Assembly (NCBI RefSeq): GCF_001421535.1
Contig: NZ_LMKN01000001.1
Coordinates: 558,001 to 622,000 of the forward strand
DNA from: Sphingomonas sp. Leaf20
Lineage (GTDB): Bacteria > Pseudomonadota > Alphaproteobacteria > Sphingomonadales > Sphingomonadaceae
Direction: 5' to 3'
Length of the DNA stretch: 64,000 bases
Shown: piece after piece, positions 1 through 8,702 of the stretch
How the letters are laid out: each line of letters opens with the position of its first letter
Position numbering within the stretch: the first letter of the stretch is position 1
Made by a program: the position numbers and the translations under genes
Notes under the pieces: generated by a model
What the model saw: the letters and a program-made list of their open reading frames with translations, nothing else
The model's database searches: none
What the model was told of the DNA's origin: nothing

Positions 1-340
1 GACCGCCGCTGCCGCGCTGCGCGCCGCCCATGAACTCGCCGAACACGCTTTCGAAGATGTCGGAGAAGCCGCCAAAGTCCTGCGCGCCGCCGCCGCCGCC
101 GGGTCCGCCGTTCTGGAAGGCGGCATGCCCGAACCGGTCATAGGCCGCACGCTTCTGCGGGTCCTTGAGGCAATCATACGCCTCGCTGACCGCCTTGAAC
201 TGCGCTTCCGAATCCTTGCAACCCGCGTTCTTGTCCGGGTGATATTTCATCGCGAGCTTGCGATAGGACGACTTGATCGTCCCCGCATCCGCGGTCCGCT
301 CGATTTCGAGCAGTTCGTAATAGTCTGTCTGGGTACTCAT
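1..340 (-). CDS. dnaJ: DnaJ co-chaperone, N-terminal part (cut by window edge)
   Basis: Hsp40 partner of DnaK: its J domain stimulates DnaK ATPase activity and it delivers unfolded clients in the cytoplasm. The 113 visible codons begin [13 protein letters not shown] and contain a complete J domain with the HPD motif (YHPDKN, about residue 32). A glycine-rich linker (GGPGGGGG) and the start of the client-binding region ([11 protein letters not shown]) follow. The C-terminal zinc-finger region lies outside the window. It is downstream of dnaK on the same strand with a 127-bp gap that holds a palindromic repeat, so co-transcription from the dnaK heat-shock promoter is likely but may be modulated by that hairpin. 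Confidence 0.96.
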   Translation of the reverse strand, partial: MSTQTDYYELLEIERTADAGTIKSSYRKLAMKYHPDKNAGCKDSEAQFKAVSEAYDCLKDPQKRAAYDRFGHAAFQNGGPGGGGGAQDFGGFSDIFESVFGEFMGGAQRGSGG

Positions 341-357
341 ACTTCGCCCCCTGCGCC

Positions 358-445
358 CGTCCCGTCATCCTGGCGAAGGCCAGGATCCAGAGCCGGATGG
401 GCGGACGCCCGAGACTCTAGATTCCAGCTTGCGCTGGAATGACGG
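358..445. repeat. Family A intergenic palindrome, diverged copy
   Basis: Two outward-facing arms, each a small hairpin (CATCCTGGCGAAGGCCAGGATCC on the left, ATTCCAGCTTGCGCTGGAAT on the right), begin with CGTCA and end with TGACGG. It lies between dnaK and dnaJ, where it could stabilise or partly terminate the dnaK message. Confidence 0.7.
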
Positions 446-467
446 GGGGTATGCATATGCCTAAGCC

Positions 468-2375
468 TTACGCCTTCGGGTTTTCGTCGACTTCCGAGAA
501 CTCGGCGTCGACGACGTCGTCGTCCTTCTTCGCCGCGTCACCCTCGGCCGAAGGCGATGCCTCGGACTGGGCCTGCTTCTCGTAGATCGCCTGGCCGAGC
601 TTCATCGCGACCTGGGCGAGCGCGGTGCTCTTCTCGGTCATCGCGTCCGCATCGCCGCTCTCGACCGCAGCCTTGGTCGCGTCGATCGCGGCCTGGATCT
701 CGGTCTTGAGCGACTCGTCGACCTTGTCGCCGTTATCGGCGAGCTGGCGCTCGGTCGTGTGAACCAGCGACTCGGCGTTGTTCTTCGCCTCGGCGCCCGC
801 ACGACGCTTCTTGTCCTCCTCGGCGAAGGTCTCGGCATCGCGGACCATCTGGTCGATGTCGCTGTCCGAAAGACCACCCGACGCCTGGATGCGGATCTGC
901 TGCTCCTTGCCGGTGCCCTTGTCCTTGGCCGAGACGCTGACGAGACCGTTCGCGTCGATGTCGAACGTGACCTCGATCTGCGGCACGCCGCGCGGTGCGG
1001 GGGGGATGCCGACGAGATCGAAATTGCCGAGCATCTTGTTGTCGGCCGCCATCTCGCGCTCGCCCTGGAACACGCGGATCGTCACCGCGCCCTGGTTGTC
1101 GTCCGCGGTCGAATAGGTCTGCGACTTCTTGGTCGGGATCGTCGTGTTGCGATCGATCATCCGGGTGAACACGCCACCCAGCGTCTCGATGCCGAGCGAC
1201 AGCGGCGTCACGTCGAGCAACAGCACGTCCTTGACGTCGCCCTGCAGCACGCCGGCCTGGATCGCGGCGCCCATGGCGACGACTTCGTCCGGGTTGACGC
1301 CGGTGTGCGGCTCCTTGCCGAAGAACTGCTTCACGACTTCACGGACGCGCGGCATGCGCGTCATGCCGCCGACGAGCACGACCTCCGAGATGTCCTCGGG
1401 CTTCAGGCCGCCATCAGCCAGCGCCTTGCGGCAAGGCTCGAGCGTACGCTTGACGAGGTCCTCGACCATCCGCTCCAGGTCGGCGCGCGTGATCGACTTC
1501 ACCAGATGCTTCGGGCCGTTCTGGTCCGCGGTGATGAAGGGCAGGTTGACCTCGGTCGACTGCGCCGAGCTCAGCTCGATCTTCGCCTTCTCGGCGGCTT
1601 CCTTCAGACGCTGCAGCGCGAGCTTGTCCTTGGCGAGGTCGATGCCCTCGGCCTTCTTGAACTCGTCGGCGAGGAACTGGACGATCTTGTTGTCGAAATC
1701 CTCACCACCGAGGAAGGTGTCGCCGTTGGTGGCCTTCACCTCGAACACGCCGTCGCCGATCTCGAGCACGGAGATGTCGAACGTGCCGCCACCGAGATCG
1801 TAGACCGCGATCGTCTTGCCGTCCTGCTTGTCGAGGCCGTAGGCCAGCGCCGCAGCCGTCGGCTCGTTGATGATGCGCAGCACTTCGAGGCCGGCGATCT
1901 GGCCCGCGTCCTTGGTCGCCTGGCGCTGTGCGTCGTTGAAGTAGGCCGGCACGGTGATGACCGCCTGCGTGACCGTCTCGCCGAGATACGACTCCGCGGT
2001 TTCCTTCATCTTCTGCAGCGTGAACGCCGAGATCTGCGACGGCGAGTAATCCTTGCCGCCGGCCGAGACCCACGCGTCGCCGTTCGGCCCGCGCGAGATC
2101 TTGTACGGGACCAGCTCGGTGTCCTTCTTGGTGATCGGATCGTCGAAACGACGGCCGATCAGGCGCTTCACCGCGAAGATGGTGTTGTCGCCGTTCGTCA
2201 CTGCCTGCCGCTTGGCCGGCTGGCCGACCAGTCGCTCGCCATCCTTGGCGAATGCAACGATCGACGGCGTGGTGCGCGCGCCTTCGGAATTCTCGATGAC
2301 CTTTGGCTTGCCGCCTTCCATCACGGAAACGCAGCTGTTGGTCGTGCCGAGATCGATACCGATTACTTTAGCCAT
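468..2375 (-). CDS. dnaK: Chaperone DnaK (Hsp70)
   Basis: ATP-dependent cytoplasmic chaperone that works with DnaJ and GrpE. The product is 635 aa, the usual length. It starts [14 protein letters not shown] (phosphate-1 motif); the eight codons further upstream in frame are not part of the family. The ATPase domain (about 1-383) carries DLGGGTFD and [10 protein letters not shown], the substrate-binding domain follows (about 390-500), then the helical lid and an acidic tail ending in [20 protein letters not shown] ribosome site precedes the start. A heat-shock-type promoter lies 82-113 bp upstream of the start codon. The orientation dnaK-dnaJ is standard, while grpE and hrcA are close by in a separate unit. 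Confidence 0.98.
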   Translation of the reverse strand: MAKVIGIDLGTTNSCVSVMEGGKPKVIENSEGARTTPSIVAFAKDGERLVGQPAKRQAVTNGDNTIFAVKRLIGRRFDDPITKKDTELVPYKISRGPNGDAWVSAGGKDYSPSQISAFTLQKMKETAESYLGETVTQAVITVPAYFNDAQRQATKDAGQIAGLEVLRIINEPTAAALAYGLDKQDGKTIAVYDLGGGTFDISVLEIGDGVFEVKATNGDTFLGGEDFDNKIVQFLADEFKKAEGIDLAKDKLALQRLKEAAEKAKIELSSAQSTEVNLPFITADQNGPKHLVKSITRADLERMVEDLVKRTLEPCRKALADGGLKPEDISEVVLVGGMTRMPRVREVVKQFFGKEPHTGVNPDEVVAMGAAIQAGVLQGDVKDVLLLDVTPLSLGIETLGGVFTRMIDRNTTIPTKKSQTYSTADDNQGAVTIRVFQGEREMAADNKMLGNFDLVGIPPAPRGVPQIEVTFDIDANGLVSVSAKDKGTGKEQQIRIQASGGLSDSDIDQMVRDAETFAEEDKKRRAGAEAKNNAESLVHTTERQLADNGDKVDESLKTEIQAAIDATKAAVESGDADAMTEKSTALAQVAMKLGQAIYEKQAQSEASPSAEGDAAKKDDDVVDAEFSEVDENPKA

Positions 2376-2456
2376 GAGTTTAAATAGCCCCTCACACATC
2401 GTAAAAAAGTCTCGGGCTCCACCCCGTTACGGCAGTGGAACCTTTCGATTGATGGG

Positions 2457-2488
2457 CGCGATATAGGTTGGCTCGCGCTTGCCGCAAG
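2457..2488 (-). promoter_or_regulatory. RpoH (sigma-32) type promoter for dnaK
   Basis: On the minus strand CTTG (2488-2485), a 17-base spacer and CCTATATCG (2467-2459) match the alphaproteobacterial heat-shock consensus CTTG-N17/18-CYTATNTNNG closely. It sits about 80 bp upstream of the dnaK start. No CIRCE inverted repeat was seen here, so dnaK appears to be RpoH-controlled rather than HrcA-controlled. Confidence 0.75.
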
Positions 2489-2537
2489 ATTGTACGGCCC
2501 GTAGAGATAGCAAGAGGGGATAGCGGAAGTGGCAATC

Positions 2538-2981
2538 ATGACGATGCGTGGTATTTTTGCAGGGATCGCCGTGGTGGCGACGGCCGGCTGCGCGCAGCCG
2601 AAGCAGCTGTCCGTGGATGGCGCCTGGGTACGGCTGGCTGCGGTGCAGGGGCGCCCGGCAGCGGCCTATTTCACGATCCATGGCGGACCGGCCGATGCGA
2701 CGCTGATCAACGTCACCACCGATGTCGCGATCCGCGCAGAGATGCATGAGAGCATGGCGTCGGGCGGCGTCACGTCGATGAAACCGATCCCCCGCGTGGC
2801 AATCCCTGCCAACACCGACGTCGTGTTCGCACCCGGTGGCCGTCACGTCATGCTGTACAACATGAACCCGGGGATCACCCCCGGGGGCCGCCTGATCACG
2901 CTCACGCTCAGCTTCGCCGACGGTACCCGGATCCTGCAGAACGCGACGGTCGTCGGCGCCGGCGACACCGGAACGAAGTGA
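2538..2981 (+). CDS. PCu(A)C-type periplasmic copper chaperone, lipoprotein
   Basis: Copper(I) carrier of the PCuAC/DUF461 family, which supplies copper to cytochrome oxidase assembly in the periplasm. A short signal peptide ends in TAGC, so the Cys is probably lipidated. The copper motif is present: MHESM, then a conserved Met about ten residues on, then HVMLYNM near residue 112. The length (147 aa) is normal. I chose the ATG at 2538 because GGAAG lies eight bases upstream; a GTG at 2529 would add three residues. It is divergent from dnaK, and its stop overlaps the GTG start of the next gene by four bases, so the two are translationally coupled. Confidence 0.85.
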   Translation: MTMRGIFAGIAVVATAGCAQPKQLSVDGAWVRLAAVQGRPAAAYFTIHGGPADATLINVTTDVAIRAEMHESMASGGVTSMKPIPRVAIPANTDVVFAPGGRHVMLYNMNPGITPGGRLITLTLSFADGTRILQNATVVGAGDTGTK

Positions 2982-3490
2982 GCGATCGCGATCGGTCGGC
3001 GCGGGCGCTGACCCCGGCCGAGACAGCGCTCGCCGCGTCGGTCTTCGGCGATGCGATCGACTATGCACCGGTGCGGCTGGCACGCCGCAAATGGGCGTTC
3101 TTCCAGCCGCGCGACACCGTAATGGCGCCGCGCGGGTGCATCCATTTCCACCCCAAGGGCGATCTGTGGTGCGACGATTTCGCGCACGCGCATCTGACGC
3201 TGCAAGGGCTGTTCATCCACGAGATGACGCACATCTGGCAGCATCAGCGCGGCGTCTTCCTCCCGCTCGCGCGACATCCATGGTGCCGCTACGACTATGC
3301 GTTCCGGCCCGGCGTCGCGCTGCACCGCTATGGCATCGAACAGCAGGGCGAGATCGTGCGTCACGCATTCCTGCTGCGCGCCGGGGCCAAGGTGGCGGGC
3401 GCACCGCCGCTTGCGCAGTACGAGACGGTGTTGCCGTTCAAGCCACGGGCGACACCCCGTCATCCTGACGAAAGTCAGGATCCAGGATAA
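2978..3490 (+). CDS. Small HExxH metallopeptidase-like protein
   Basis: A 170-aa protein with HEMTHIWQHQ at about residues 83-92, a zinc-protease HExxH motif. Similar proteins in sphingomonads are often labelled 'vgr-related'; I do not know a demonstrated function. There is no signal peptide. The GTG start overlaps the stop of the copper chaperone by four bases, so the pair forms one operon. The last dozen residues ([10 protein letters not shown]) are encoded by the left arm of a dispersed palindromic repeat, so the original C-terminus probably ended near LPFKPRA and the repeat has captured the reading frame. Assignment as an active enzyme is inference. Confidence 0.8.
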   Translation: MSDRDRSARALTPAETALAASVFGDAIDYAPVRLARRKWAFFQPRDTVMAPRGCIHFHPKGDLWCDDFAHAHLTLQGLFIHEMTHIWQHQRGVFLPLARHPWCRYDYAFRPGVALHRYGIEQQGEIVRHAFLLRAGAKVAGAPPLAQYETVLPFKPRATPRHPDESQDPG

Positions 3491-3540
3491 TGGAGACCGG
3501 CGTACCTGGCTCTGGATCCTGACCTTCGTCAGGATGACGG
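3458..3540. repeat. Family A intergenic palindrome
   Basis: Full element: CGTCATCCTGACGAAAGTC arm, short middle, and the inverted arm ending GTCAGGATGACGG. The left arm is read as the C-terminus of the upstream HExxH protein. Confidence 0.9.
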
Positions 3541-3573
3541 AGCGTGGTTTATCGCGCCGCCCCCCCCCCAAAC

Positions 3574-3656
3574 CGTCATCCCAGCGAACGCTGGGATCTC
3601 AAGCGGCTCTCGCGCGCGCTTTCACAGGGAGATCCCGGCTTTCGCTGGGATGACGG
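3574..3656. repeat. Family A palindrome, variant arms
   Basis: Same layout as the neighbouring element but with arms based on CCCAGCGAACGCTGGG and CCCGGCTTTCGCTGGG, bounded by CGTCAT and ATGACGG. Two elements in tandem separate the HExxH gene from the convergent small gene. Confidence 0.85.
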
Positions 3657-3681
3657 TGGATCGCTGGCCGCGGCAGCGGTC

Positions 3682-3921
3682 TCAGATCCAGCTGCGCCCG
3701 TCAGCCGCGGCACAGCCGGACGGCGGCAATTGCCCGAAAAACCGCGCCTGCATCTTGTGGCAGCCCCAGCTCCGCAACGGCGCAGGCGCATGGCTGTTCA
3801 GCGCGATGCCGACCTCGTCATACGGGCTCTCGCCGCGCGCGACATACATGTACCAGCGCCCGCCGAACATGACCGTGGCGCCGATGAGCACGACGCATAT
3901 GACCTGGAAAATTTTCTGCAT
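3682..3921 (-). CDS. Small hypothetical single-pass membrane or secreted protein
   Basis: The product is 79 aa from an ATG preceded by AAAAGGGGCG. Residues 1-20 (MQKIFQVICVVLIGATVMFG) form a hydrophobic segment that could be a membrane anchor or an uncleaved signal. The rest is short, with two cysteines and an aromatic-rich patch (GGRWYMYVARGESPYDEVG). I do not recognise the family; nothing in the context fixes a role. It lies alone between the tandem repeats and thrC. A 14-residue in-frame extension upstream is possible but lacks a ribosome site. Confidence 0.6.
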   Translation of the reverse strand: MQKIFQVICVVLIGATVMFGGRWYMYVARGESPYDEVGIALNSHAPAPLRSWGCHKMQARFFGQLPPSGCAAADGRSWI

Positions 3922-4017
3922 GTTCGCCCCTTTTCGTGATCGAGGGCGCCCCGTTGCAGACAAGATTGATCCCGATCAACCACCGGCAGGCGAGCCCCGC
4001 CGGCGATGATCGGCACG

Positions 4018-5241
4018 CTAGAGCGCGTCGAAATCGATAGGTCGTGTCCGATCAAGCGCTTGCGGCGCTTCCGGCATCGGATATTTCAGTCCGGTCGCAC
4101 AATTAAAAAGTACGACGCGGTCGTCCTCGTCGACCAGTCCGGTGTTCAGCGCCTGATGATAGGCCGCGAGCGTCGCGCCGCCTTCGGGGCACAGCAGCAG
4201 GCCGTCCTGCTTCGCCGCCGCCTCGACTGCCTTGAGGGTCGCGGGATCGCCGACCGCCATCGCCTGCCCGCCGCTCTCGCGGACCGCGCGCAGGATCAGG
4301 AAGTCGCCAACCGCCTTTGGCACGCGTATGCCCGCCGCGACGGTGCTCGCATCCTCCCAGCGCTCGGCATGCTCCTCGCCCGCCTCGAACGCGCGGACGA
4401 TCGGCGCACAGCCGCTCGCCTGCACCGCGAACATCTTGGGTCGCTCCGATCCGATCCAGCCGAGCTGCTCGAGTTCGTCGAACGCCTTCCACATGCCGAT
4501 CAACCCAGTACCGCCGCCGGTCGGATAGAAGATCGCATCGGGCAGTTTCCAGCCGAACTGCGCGGCCAGTTCCAGCCCCATCGTCTTCTTGCCCTCGATT
4601 CTGTAGGGCTCCTTCAACGTCGAGAAGTCGAACCAGCGCCCTTCGGAGGCGCCCTTGCCGACGATCGCCCCGCAATCGTCGATCAGCCCGTTGACGCGCC
4701 AGACGCGCGCGCCCTGCATCGCGATCTCGCGGACGTTGATCTCGGGGGTGTCGTCGGGACACAGCACGATCGTCTCGATCCCGCAGCGCGTCGCATAGGC
4801 GGCCAGCGCCGCGCCGGCATTGCCGTTGGTCGGCATCGCGATTTTGGTGACGCCGAGCTCCTTCGCCATCGCCACCGCCATGACCAGCCCGCGCGCCTTG
4901 AAGCTGCCGGTCGGCAGGCGGCCCTCGTCCTTGACCAGTACGTTGGGGCCGCCCGACTTGGTCAGCGGCACCAGCGGCGTCTCGATCTCGCCGAGGCTGA
5001 CGATGTTCGAGGTCTCACGCACCGGCAGCAGCTCGCGCCACCGCCAGAGATCGGTCGGCCGCGCCTCGATGGTGTCGCGCGAAATCGCCGCCCGGACCGC
5101 GTCGAGGTCATAGCGGACGAGCAACGGCCTGCCCGCGCGTGACAGCCCGTGCAGCTGGTCCGCCTCGTAGCGTTCGCCGGTGATCGAGCATTCGAGATGC
5201 GTGACGAACGTCTCGCGATCGGCGGTGAGGTTCTCGTTCAT
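4018..5241 (-). CDS. thrC: Threonine synthase
   Basis: PLP enzyme converting O-phosphohomoserine to threonine, last step of threonine biosynthesis. The product is 407 aa, of the plant/archaeal-like length class. The PLP lysine is K115 in PTGSFKARG; the phosphate-binding loop TGGGTG and the AMPTNGNAGAALAAY segment are present. The N-terminus carries a short cysteine-containing lead (LECSITGERY). The start MNENLT was chosen because the upstream in-frame residues come from a diverged repeat. Threonine synthase and PLP threonine dehydratases share this fold, but the overall sequence fits ThrC better. Confidence 0.88.
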   Translation of the reverse strand: MNENLTADRETFVTHLECSITGERYEADQLHGLSRAGRPLLVRYDLDAVRAAISRDTIEARPTDLWRWRELLPVRETSNIVSLGEIETPLVPLTKSGGPNVLVKDEGRLPTGSFKARGLVMAVAMAKELGVTKIAMPTNGNAGAALAAYATRCGIETIVLCPDDTPEINVREIAMQGARVWRVNGLIDDCGAIVGKGASEGRWFDFSTLKEPYRIEGKKTMGLELAAQFGWKLPDAIFYPTGGGTGLIGMWKAFDELEQLGWIGSERPKMFAVQASGCAPIVRAFEAGEEHAERWEDASTVAAGIRVPKAVGDFLILRAVRESGGQAMAVGDPATLKAVEAAAKQDGLLLCPEGGATLAAYHQALNTGLVDEDDRVVLFNCATGLKYPMPEAPQALDRTRPIDFDAL

Positions 5242-5282
5242 GTCGTCATCCCGGCGAGGCAGAAAATTGAGTGCCGGCCTTG

Positions 5283-5365
5283 GCCGTCCCCCCGCCAAGG
5301 CGAGGGCCCGGGGTCAAAGGCGCCAGCGTTTGGAACCCTGGGCTCCCGCCTTCGCGGGAGACCAC
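5283..5365. repeat. Diverged palindromic repeat between grpE and thrC
   Basis: Contains CTCCCGCCTTCGCGGGAG, a perfect hairpin at 5343-5360, and a weaker left arm around CCGCCAAGGCGAGGGCCCGG. It lies between two genes on the minus strand, where it may act as a terminator of grpE. Confidence 0.55.
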
Positions 5366-5378
5366 CGGCCCGGCAGGC

Positions 5379-5918
5379 TTACCCCGCCTTGGCGACGCCT
5401 ACCATCGCGGGCCGCAGCAGGCGATCCTTGATCATGTAGCCCGCCTGCATTTCCTGGACGATCGTGCCAGCCGGCTGGTCGCTCGGGATCTCGAGCATCG
5501 CCTGGTGCTTGTTCGGGTCGAGCATCTGGCCCTCGGCAGCGATCTTGGTGATGCCGTGGCGCTGGAACACGCTCTCCAGCTCGCGGCCCGTGGCCTCGAG
5601 CCCGGTGACGAGCCCCTTCATCTTGTCGTCCGCACGCAGGTCCGCCGGGATCGCCGAGAGGCCGCGCGCGAGATTGTCGGCAACCGACAGCACGTCGCGG
5701 GCAAACGCGGTGGCGGCATAGGCGCGTGCGTCCTGCGCTTCCTTCTCGGCGCGGCGGCGGACGTTCTGGATCTCGGCCTGCGCATACAGAACGTTCTGCT
5801 TGGCTTCGGCGAGCTGGTTCTCGAGCTCGGCGACGCGGTCGTTCGCGGCGACTTCGGGCGCGTCCTCGGCGGTCTCTTCGCGCAGGTCGGCAGGCGTGTT
5901 CTGGTCGATATCGGACAT
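5379..5918 (-). CDS. grpE: Nucleotide exchange factor GrpE
   Basis: Dimeric cofactor that releases ADP from DnaK and acts as a thermosensor in the Hsp70 cycle. The product is 179 aa. The first 25 residues are disordered and acidic, residues about 28-75 form the long dimerisation coiled coil (VAELENQLAEAKQNVL...RRAEKEA), and the C-terminal beta domain includes the GrpE signature near HQAMLEIPSDQPAGTIVQ. It is 25 bp downstream of hrcA on the same strand, the common hrcA-grpE arrangement. Confidence 0.97.
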   Translation of the reverse strand: MSDIDQNTPADLREETAEDAPEVAANDRVAELENQLAEAKQNVLYAQAEIQNVRRRAEKEAQDARAYAATAFARDVLSVADNLARGLSAIPADLRADDKMKGLVTGLEATGRELESVFQRHGITKIAAEGQMLDPNKHQAMLEIPSDQPAGTIVQEMQAGYMIKDRLLRPAMVGVAKAG

Positions 5919-5943
5919 GGTTTTCCCTATAAGTTGGGCCCGC

Positions 5944-6987
5944 TCAACCCATCAACCGGGCGAGCGTTGCAGCCGTGAAATCCACCATGGGCACGACGCG
6001 CGCATAGTTCAACCGCGTGGGGCCGATCACGCCCACCACGCCGACCACCCGGCCGTCGAGACCACGAAACGGTCGTGCGATCACCGAAGACCCTGAAAGC
6101 GCGAACAATTTTGTCTCGGCACCAATGAAAATCCGCGTCGAATCGCCCGCCCGCGCGCTGTCGAGGAGCGATGCGACTTCCTGTTTTCCCTCGAGGTCGT
6201 CGAGCAGGTCGCGGACCCGGTCGAGATCGGCGGCAGCGGCGGCGTCGATCAGCCGCCCCTGCCCGCGCACGATCAGTACGGGGCGGCGATCGGCATCCTC
6301 GCTCCACACCGCGATCCCGCGCTCGACCAGCGTCCGCGCCGCGCCGTCGAGCGCCGCCTGCCCATCCGCCAGCTCGCGCTCGATCCGGCCCCGCGCTTCG
6401 GCCAGCGTCAGCCCGCCGAGCGTCGCCGACATGTAATTGCCCGCCTCGATCAGCGCGGACGTCGACATCCCCTTCGGCAGCGCGATCACGCGATTCTCGA
6501 CCGAGCCATCCTCGCTGACGAGCACCGCCAGCGCCTGTTCGGGCGACAGCGCGACGAACGCGATCTGGCGCAGCTTCAGCTCGCGCTTGGGCACCATCAC
6601 CAGCCCCGCGCACGCCGACAGACCTGACAGCGCGAGCGTGGTGGCGGCAAGCGCCTCCTCGACCGGGCCACCGACGCCGGCGCGCGCCTCGATCGTCTGG
6701 CGCTCCTCGAACGAGGGCTCCATCGCCTGCATCATCCCGTCGACGAACAGTCGCAGGCCGCGATCGGTCGGCATCCGCCCCGCGCTGGTATGCGGGCTGG
6801 CGAGCAACCCGAGGCCTTCGAGCTCGCCCATCACGCCGCGAATCGACGCGGGCGACAGGCTGAGCCCCGCGAGTTGCGCGATCGTCTTCGACCCCACCGG
6901 CGTCCCGCTCGCGAGATAGCTGTCGACGACCGCACGAAAGATATCGCGCGCGCGGTCGGTCAGTTCGGTGACGGGGGGCGTGGCCAT
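5944..6987 (-). CDS. hrcA: Heat-inducible transcription repressor HrcA
   Basis: DNA-binding repressor that recognises CIRCE inverted repeats, usually in front of groESL, and needs GroEL for activity. The product is 347 aa. The winged-helix domain (about 5-75) includes YLASGTPVGSKTIA and ARLSPASIRGVMGELE-like residues; the GAF-like HrcA domain follows and ends with VGVIGPTRLNYARVVPMVD, a strongly conserved segment. It is first gene of the hrcA-grpE unit, divergent from rph. I found no CIRCE element in this window, so its target is probably elsewhere. Confidence 0.97.
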   Translation of the reverse strand: MATPPVTELTDRARDIFRAVVDSYLASGTPVGSKTIAQLAGLSLSPASIRGVMGELEGLGLLASPHTSAGRMPTDRGLRLFVDGMMQAMEPSFEERQTIEARAGVGGPVEEALAATTLALSGLSACAGLVMVPKRELKLRQIAFVALSPEQALAVLVSEDGSVENRVIALPKGMSTSALIEAGNYMSATLGGLTLAEARGRIERELADGQAALDGAARTLVERGIAVWSEDADRRPVLIVRGQGRLIDAAAAADLDRVRDLLDDLEGKQEVASLLDSARAGDSTRIFIGAETKLFALSGSSVIARPFRGLDGRVVGVVGVIGPTRLNYARVVPMVDFTAATLARLMG

Positions 6988-7043
6988 CTGGGTGATCTAG
7001 GCTGGCGAGCCCGAATGCGAAAGGCTAGGCAACCGCTTTCCCC

Positions 7044-7144
7044 GTTCGTGCCGAGTAGCGGTCGAGCGAAGTCGAGACCGCGTATCGAGGTACATGTCCT
7101 TCGATACGTCCTCTCGACAAGCTCGATGACTACTCGGGACGAAC
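7044..7144. repeat. Family D intergenic palindrome
   Basis: About 100 bp with long outer arms (GTTCGTGCCGAGTAGCGG against the inverse ending CTACTCGGGACGAAC) and inner arms (TCGAGCGAAGTCGAGA; CTCTCGACAAGCTCGATG), plus a central GTATCGA...TCGATAC pair. It fills the hrcA/rph divergent intergenic space. A similar repeat is common in sphingomonad genomes from general experience; only this copy was seen in the window. Confidence 0.8.
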
Positions 7145-7180
7145 GGCAGTTTTCCAAAAATGTTAACGAAGGAATACACC

Positions 7181-7897
7181 ATGCGCCCATCCGGCCGCGC
7201 CCCAGACCAGATGCGTGAGATCACGATCGAACCCCGCTACACCAGGCACGCCGAGGGCTCCGTCCTGATCGGCTTCGGCGACACCAAGGTGCTTGTCACC
7301 GCCAGCGTCGAGGAGAAGGTCCCGCCGTTCATGCGCGGCAAGGGCGAAGGCTGGGTGACCGCCGAATATGGCATGCTCCCGCGCTCGACCAACACGCGCA
7401 ACAACCGCGAGGCGGCCAAGGGCAAGCAGTCGGGTCGCACGCAGGAGATCCAGCGTCTGATCGGGCGCTCCTTGCGCGCCGTCACCGATCTGAAATTGCT
7501 CGGCGAGCGCCAGATCGTGATCGACTGCGACGTGATCCAGGCCGATGGCGGCACGCGCACCGCGTCGATCTCGGGCGGCTGGGTCGCGCTCCGGCTCGCG
7601 ATCGACGGGCTGCTCGCGAGCGGCAAGCTGACCGCGGACCCGCTGAGGCAGAAGGTCGCCGCGATCAGCTGCGGCATCTACCAGGGCAATCCCGTGCTCG
7701 ACCTCGACTATATCGAGGATTCGGGCGCGGATGCGGACGCGAACTTCGTGCTGCTCGAAAACGGCAACATCGCCGAGGCGCAGGCGACCGCCGAGGGCGC
7801 GACCTATGACGAGGAGGCGCTGCTTCGCCTGCTCCGCCTCGCGCGGATCGGCTGCACGGACATCTTCGCGGCGCAGGCAAAGGCCGTCGCCAAGTGA
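7181..7897 (+). CDS. rph: Ribonuclease PH
   Basis: Phosphorolytic 3'-5' exoribonuclease that trims tRNA 3' ends. The product is 238 aa. It starts [18 protein letters not shown], with GAAGGA seven bases upstream, and an earlier in-frame ATG seven codons upstream lacks a site. Typical motifs are [36 protein letters not shown] and [19 protein letters not shown] (phosphate and catalytic region). The stop overlaps the GTG start of rdgB by four bases. Confidence 0.98.
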   Translation: MRPSGRAPDQMREITIEPRYTRHAEGSVLIGFGDTKVLVTASVEEKVPPFMRGKGEGWVTAEYGMLPRSTNTRNNREAAKGKQSGRTQEIQRLIGRSLRAVTDLKLLGERQIVIDCDVIQADGGTRTASISGGWVALRLAIDGLLASGKLTADPLRQKVAAISCGIYQGNPVLDLDYIEDSGADADANFVLLENGNIAEAQATAEGATYDEEALLRLLRLARIGCTDIFAAQAKAVAK

Positions 7898-8529
7898 GCG
7901 GCGAAGGCAGCACCCCGCAGGCGATCCGCAAGCTCCAGCCCGGCAAGCTGGTCATCGCCAGCCACAACAAGGGCAAGGTCCGCGAGATCGCCGACCTGCT
8001 CGCAGGTCGCGGGTTCGAGGTGGTGTCCGCCGCCGAACTCGACCTGCCCGAGCCGGTCGAGACGGGAACGACGTTCTTCGCCAATGCCGAGCTGAAGGCA
8101 CGCTCCGCCGCCGACCTGTCGGGCTATCCGGCGCTCGCGGACGACAGCGGGCTGTGCGTCGATGCGCTGAACGGCGATCCAGGCGTCTACACCGCGGACT
8201 GGGCCGAGACGCCCGATGGCCGCGACTGGAACCTCGCGATGCGCAAGGTCGAGGACGCGCTCGCCGCCAAGGGCCCCGATGCAAGCCGCGGCGCGCATTT
8301 CGTCAGCGTGCTCGCGCTCGCCTGGCCCGACGGGCATGTCGAATGGTTCGAGGGCCGCGCCGAGGGCACGCTCGTCTGGCCGCCGCGTGGCCGGGTCGGC
8401 TTTGGCTATGATCCGATGTTCGTCCCGCACGGCTATGACGAGACCTATGCCGAACTCCCGCATGAGACGAAGAACGCGATCAGCCACCGCACCGAGGCGT
8501 TCGAACTGCTGAAAGCCGCGGTATTCTGA
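7894..8529 (+). CDS. rdgB: XTP/dITP diphosphatase (non-canonical purine NTP pyrophosphatase)
   Basis: House-cleaning enzyme hydrolysing ITP, dITP and XTP to monophosphates so that deaminated purines are not incorporated. The product is 211 aa. [10 protein letters not shown] is the nucleotide-binding N-terminal motif, [15 protein letters not shown] supplies the catalytic Asp, and [10 protein letters not shown] plus ISHRTEAF complete the family signature. The GTG start overlaps the rph stop (GTGA), so translation is coupled. In relatives hemW follows directly, but here a gene on the other strand intervenes. Confidence 0.97.
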   Translation: MSGEGSTPQAIRKLQPGKLVIASHNKGKVREIADLLAGRGFEVVSAAELDLPEPVETGTTFFANAELKARSAADLSGYPALADDSGLCVDALNGDPGVYTADWAETPDGRDWNLAMRKVEDALAAKGPDASRGAHFVSVLALAWPDGHVEWFEGRAEGTLVWPPRGRVGFGYDPMFVPHGYDETYAELPHETKNAISHRTEAFELLKAAVF

Positions 8530-8534
8530 AGCCC

Positions 8535-8555
8535 GGGGAGGGATCGTCCCTCCCC
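8535..8555 (+). terminator. Hairpin after rdgB
   Basis: GGGGAGGGA, a TCG loop and TCCCTCCCC form a perfect 9-bp stem five bases after the rdgB stop. There is no T-run, so it may act as a terminator with low efficiency or as a 3'-end stabiliser. Confidence 0.6.
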
Positions 8556-8566
8556 TACGCTGTGCC

Positions 8567-8650
8567 CGTCACCCCAGCGAACGCTGGGGTCTCACCATTG
8601 GAAAGGGTGCGGCCCGAACCGGAAGACCCCAGCGTTCGCTGGGGTGACGC
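8567..8650. repeat. Family A palindrome, variant arms
   Basis: Arms CACCCCAGCGAACGCTGGGG and the inverse, bounded by CGTCA and TGACG, lie between the convergent rdgB and CAP-domain genes. Confidence 0.85.
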
Positions 8651-8702
8651 TTACGGCGCCACCCGCAGGGGTGACAGAGCACAGCGTTCGACCGGAGCGC
8701 AA

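Noticed and set aside
759..2387. 542-codon frame antisense to dnaK
   Set aside because: Shadow of dnaK codon usage; Leu/Arg/Asp-rich with no recognisable domain and no ribosome site.
6988..7180. CIRCE element for HrcA near hrcA
   Set aside because: No TTAGCACTC-N9-GAGTGCTAA-like inverted repeat was found; the region is filled by a family D palindrome.
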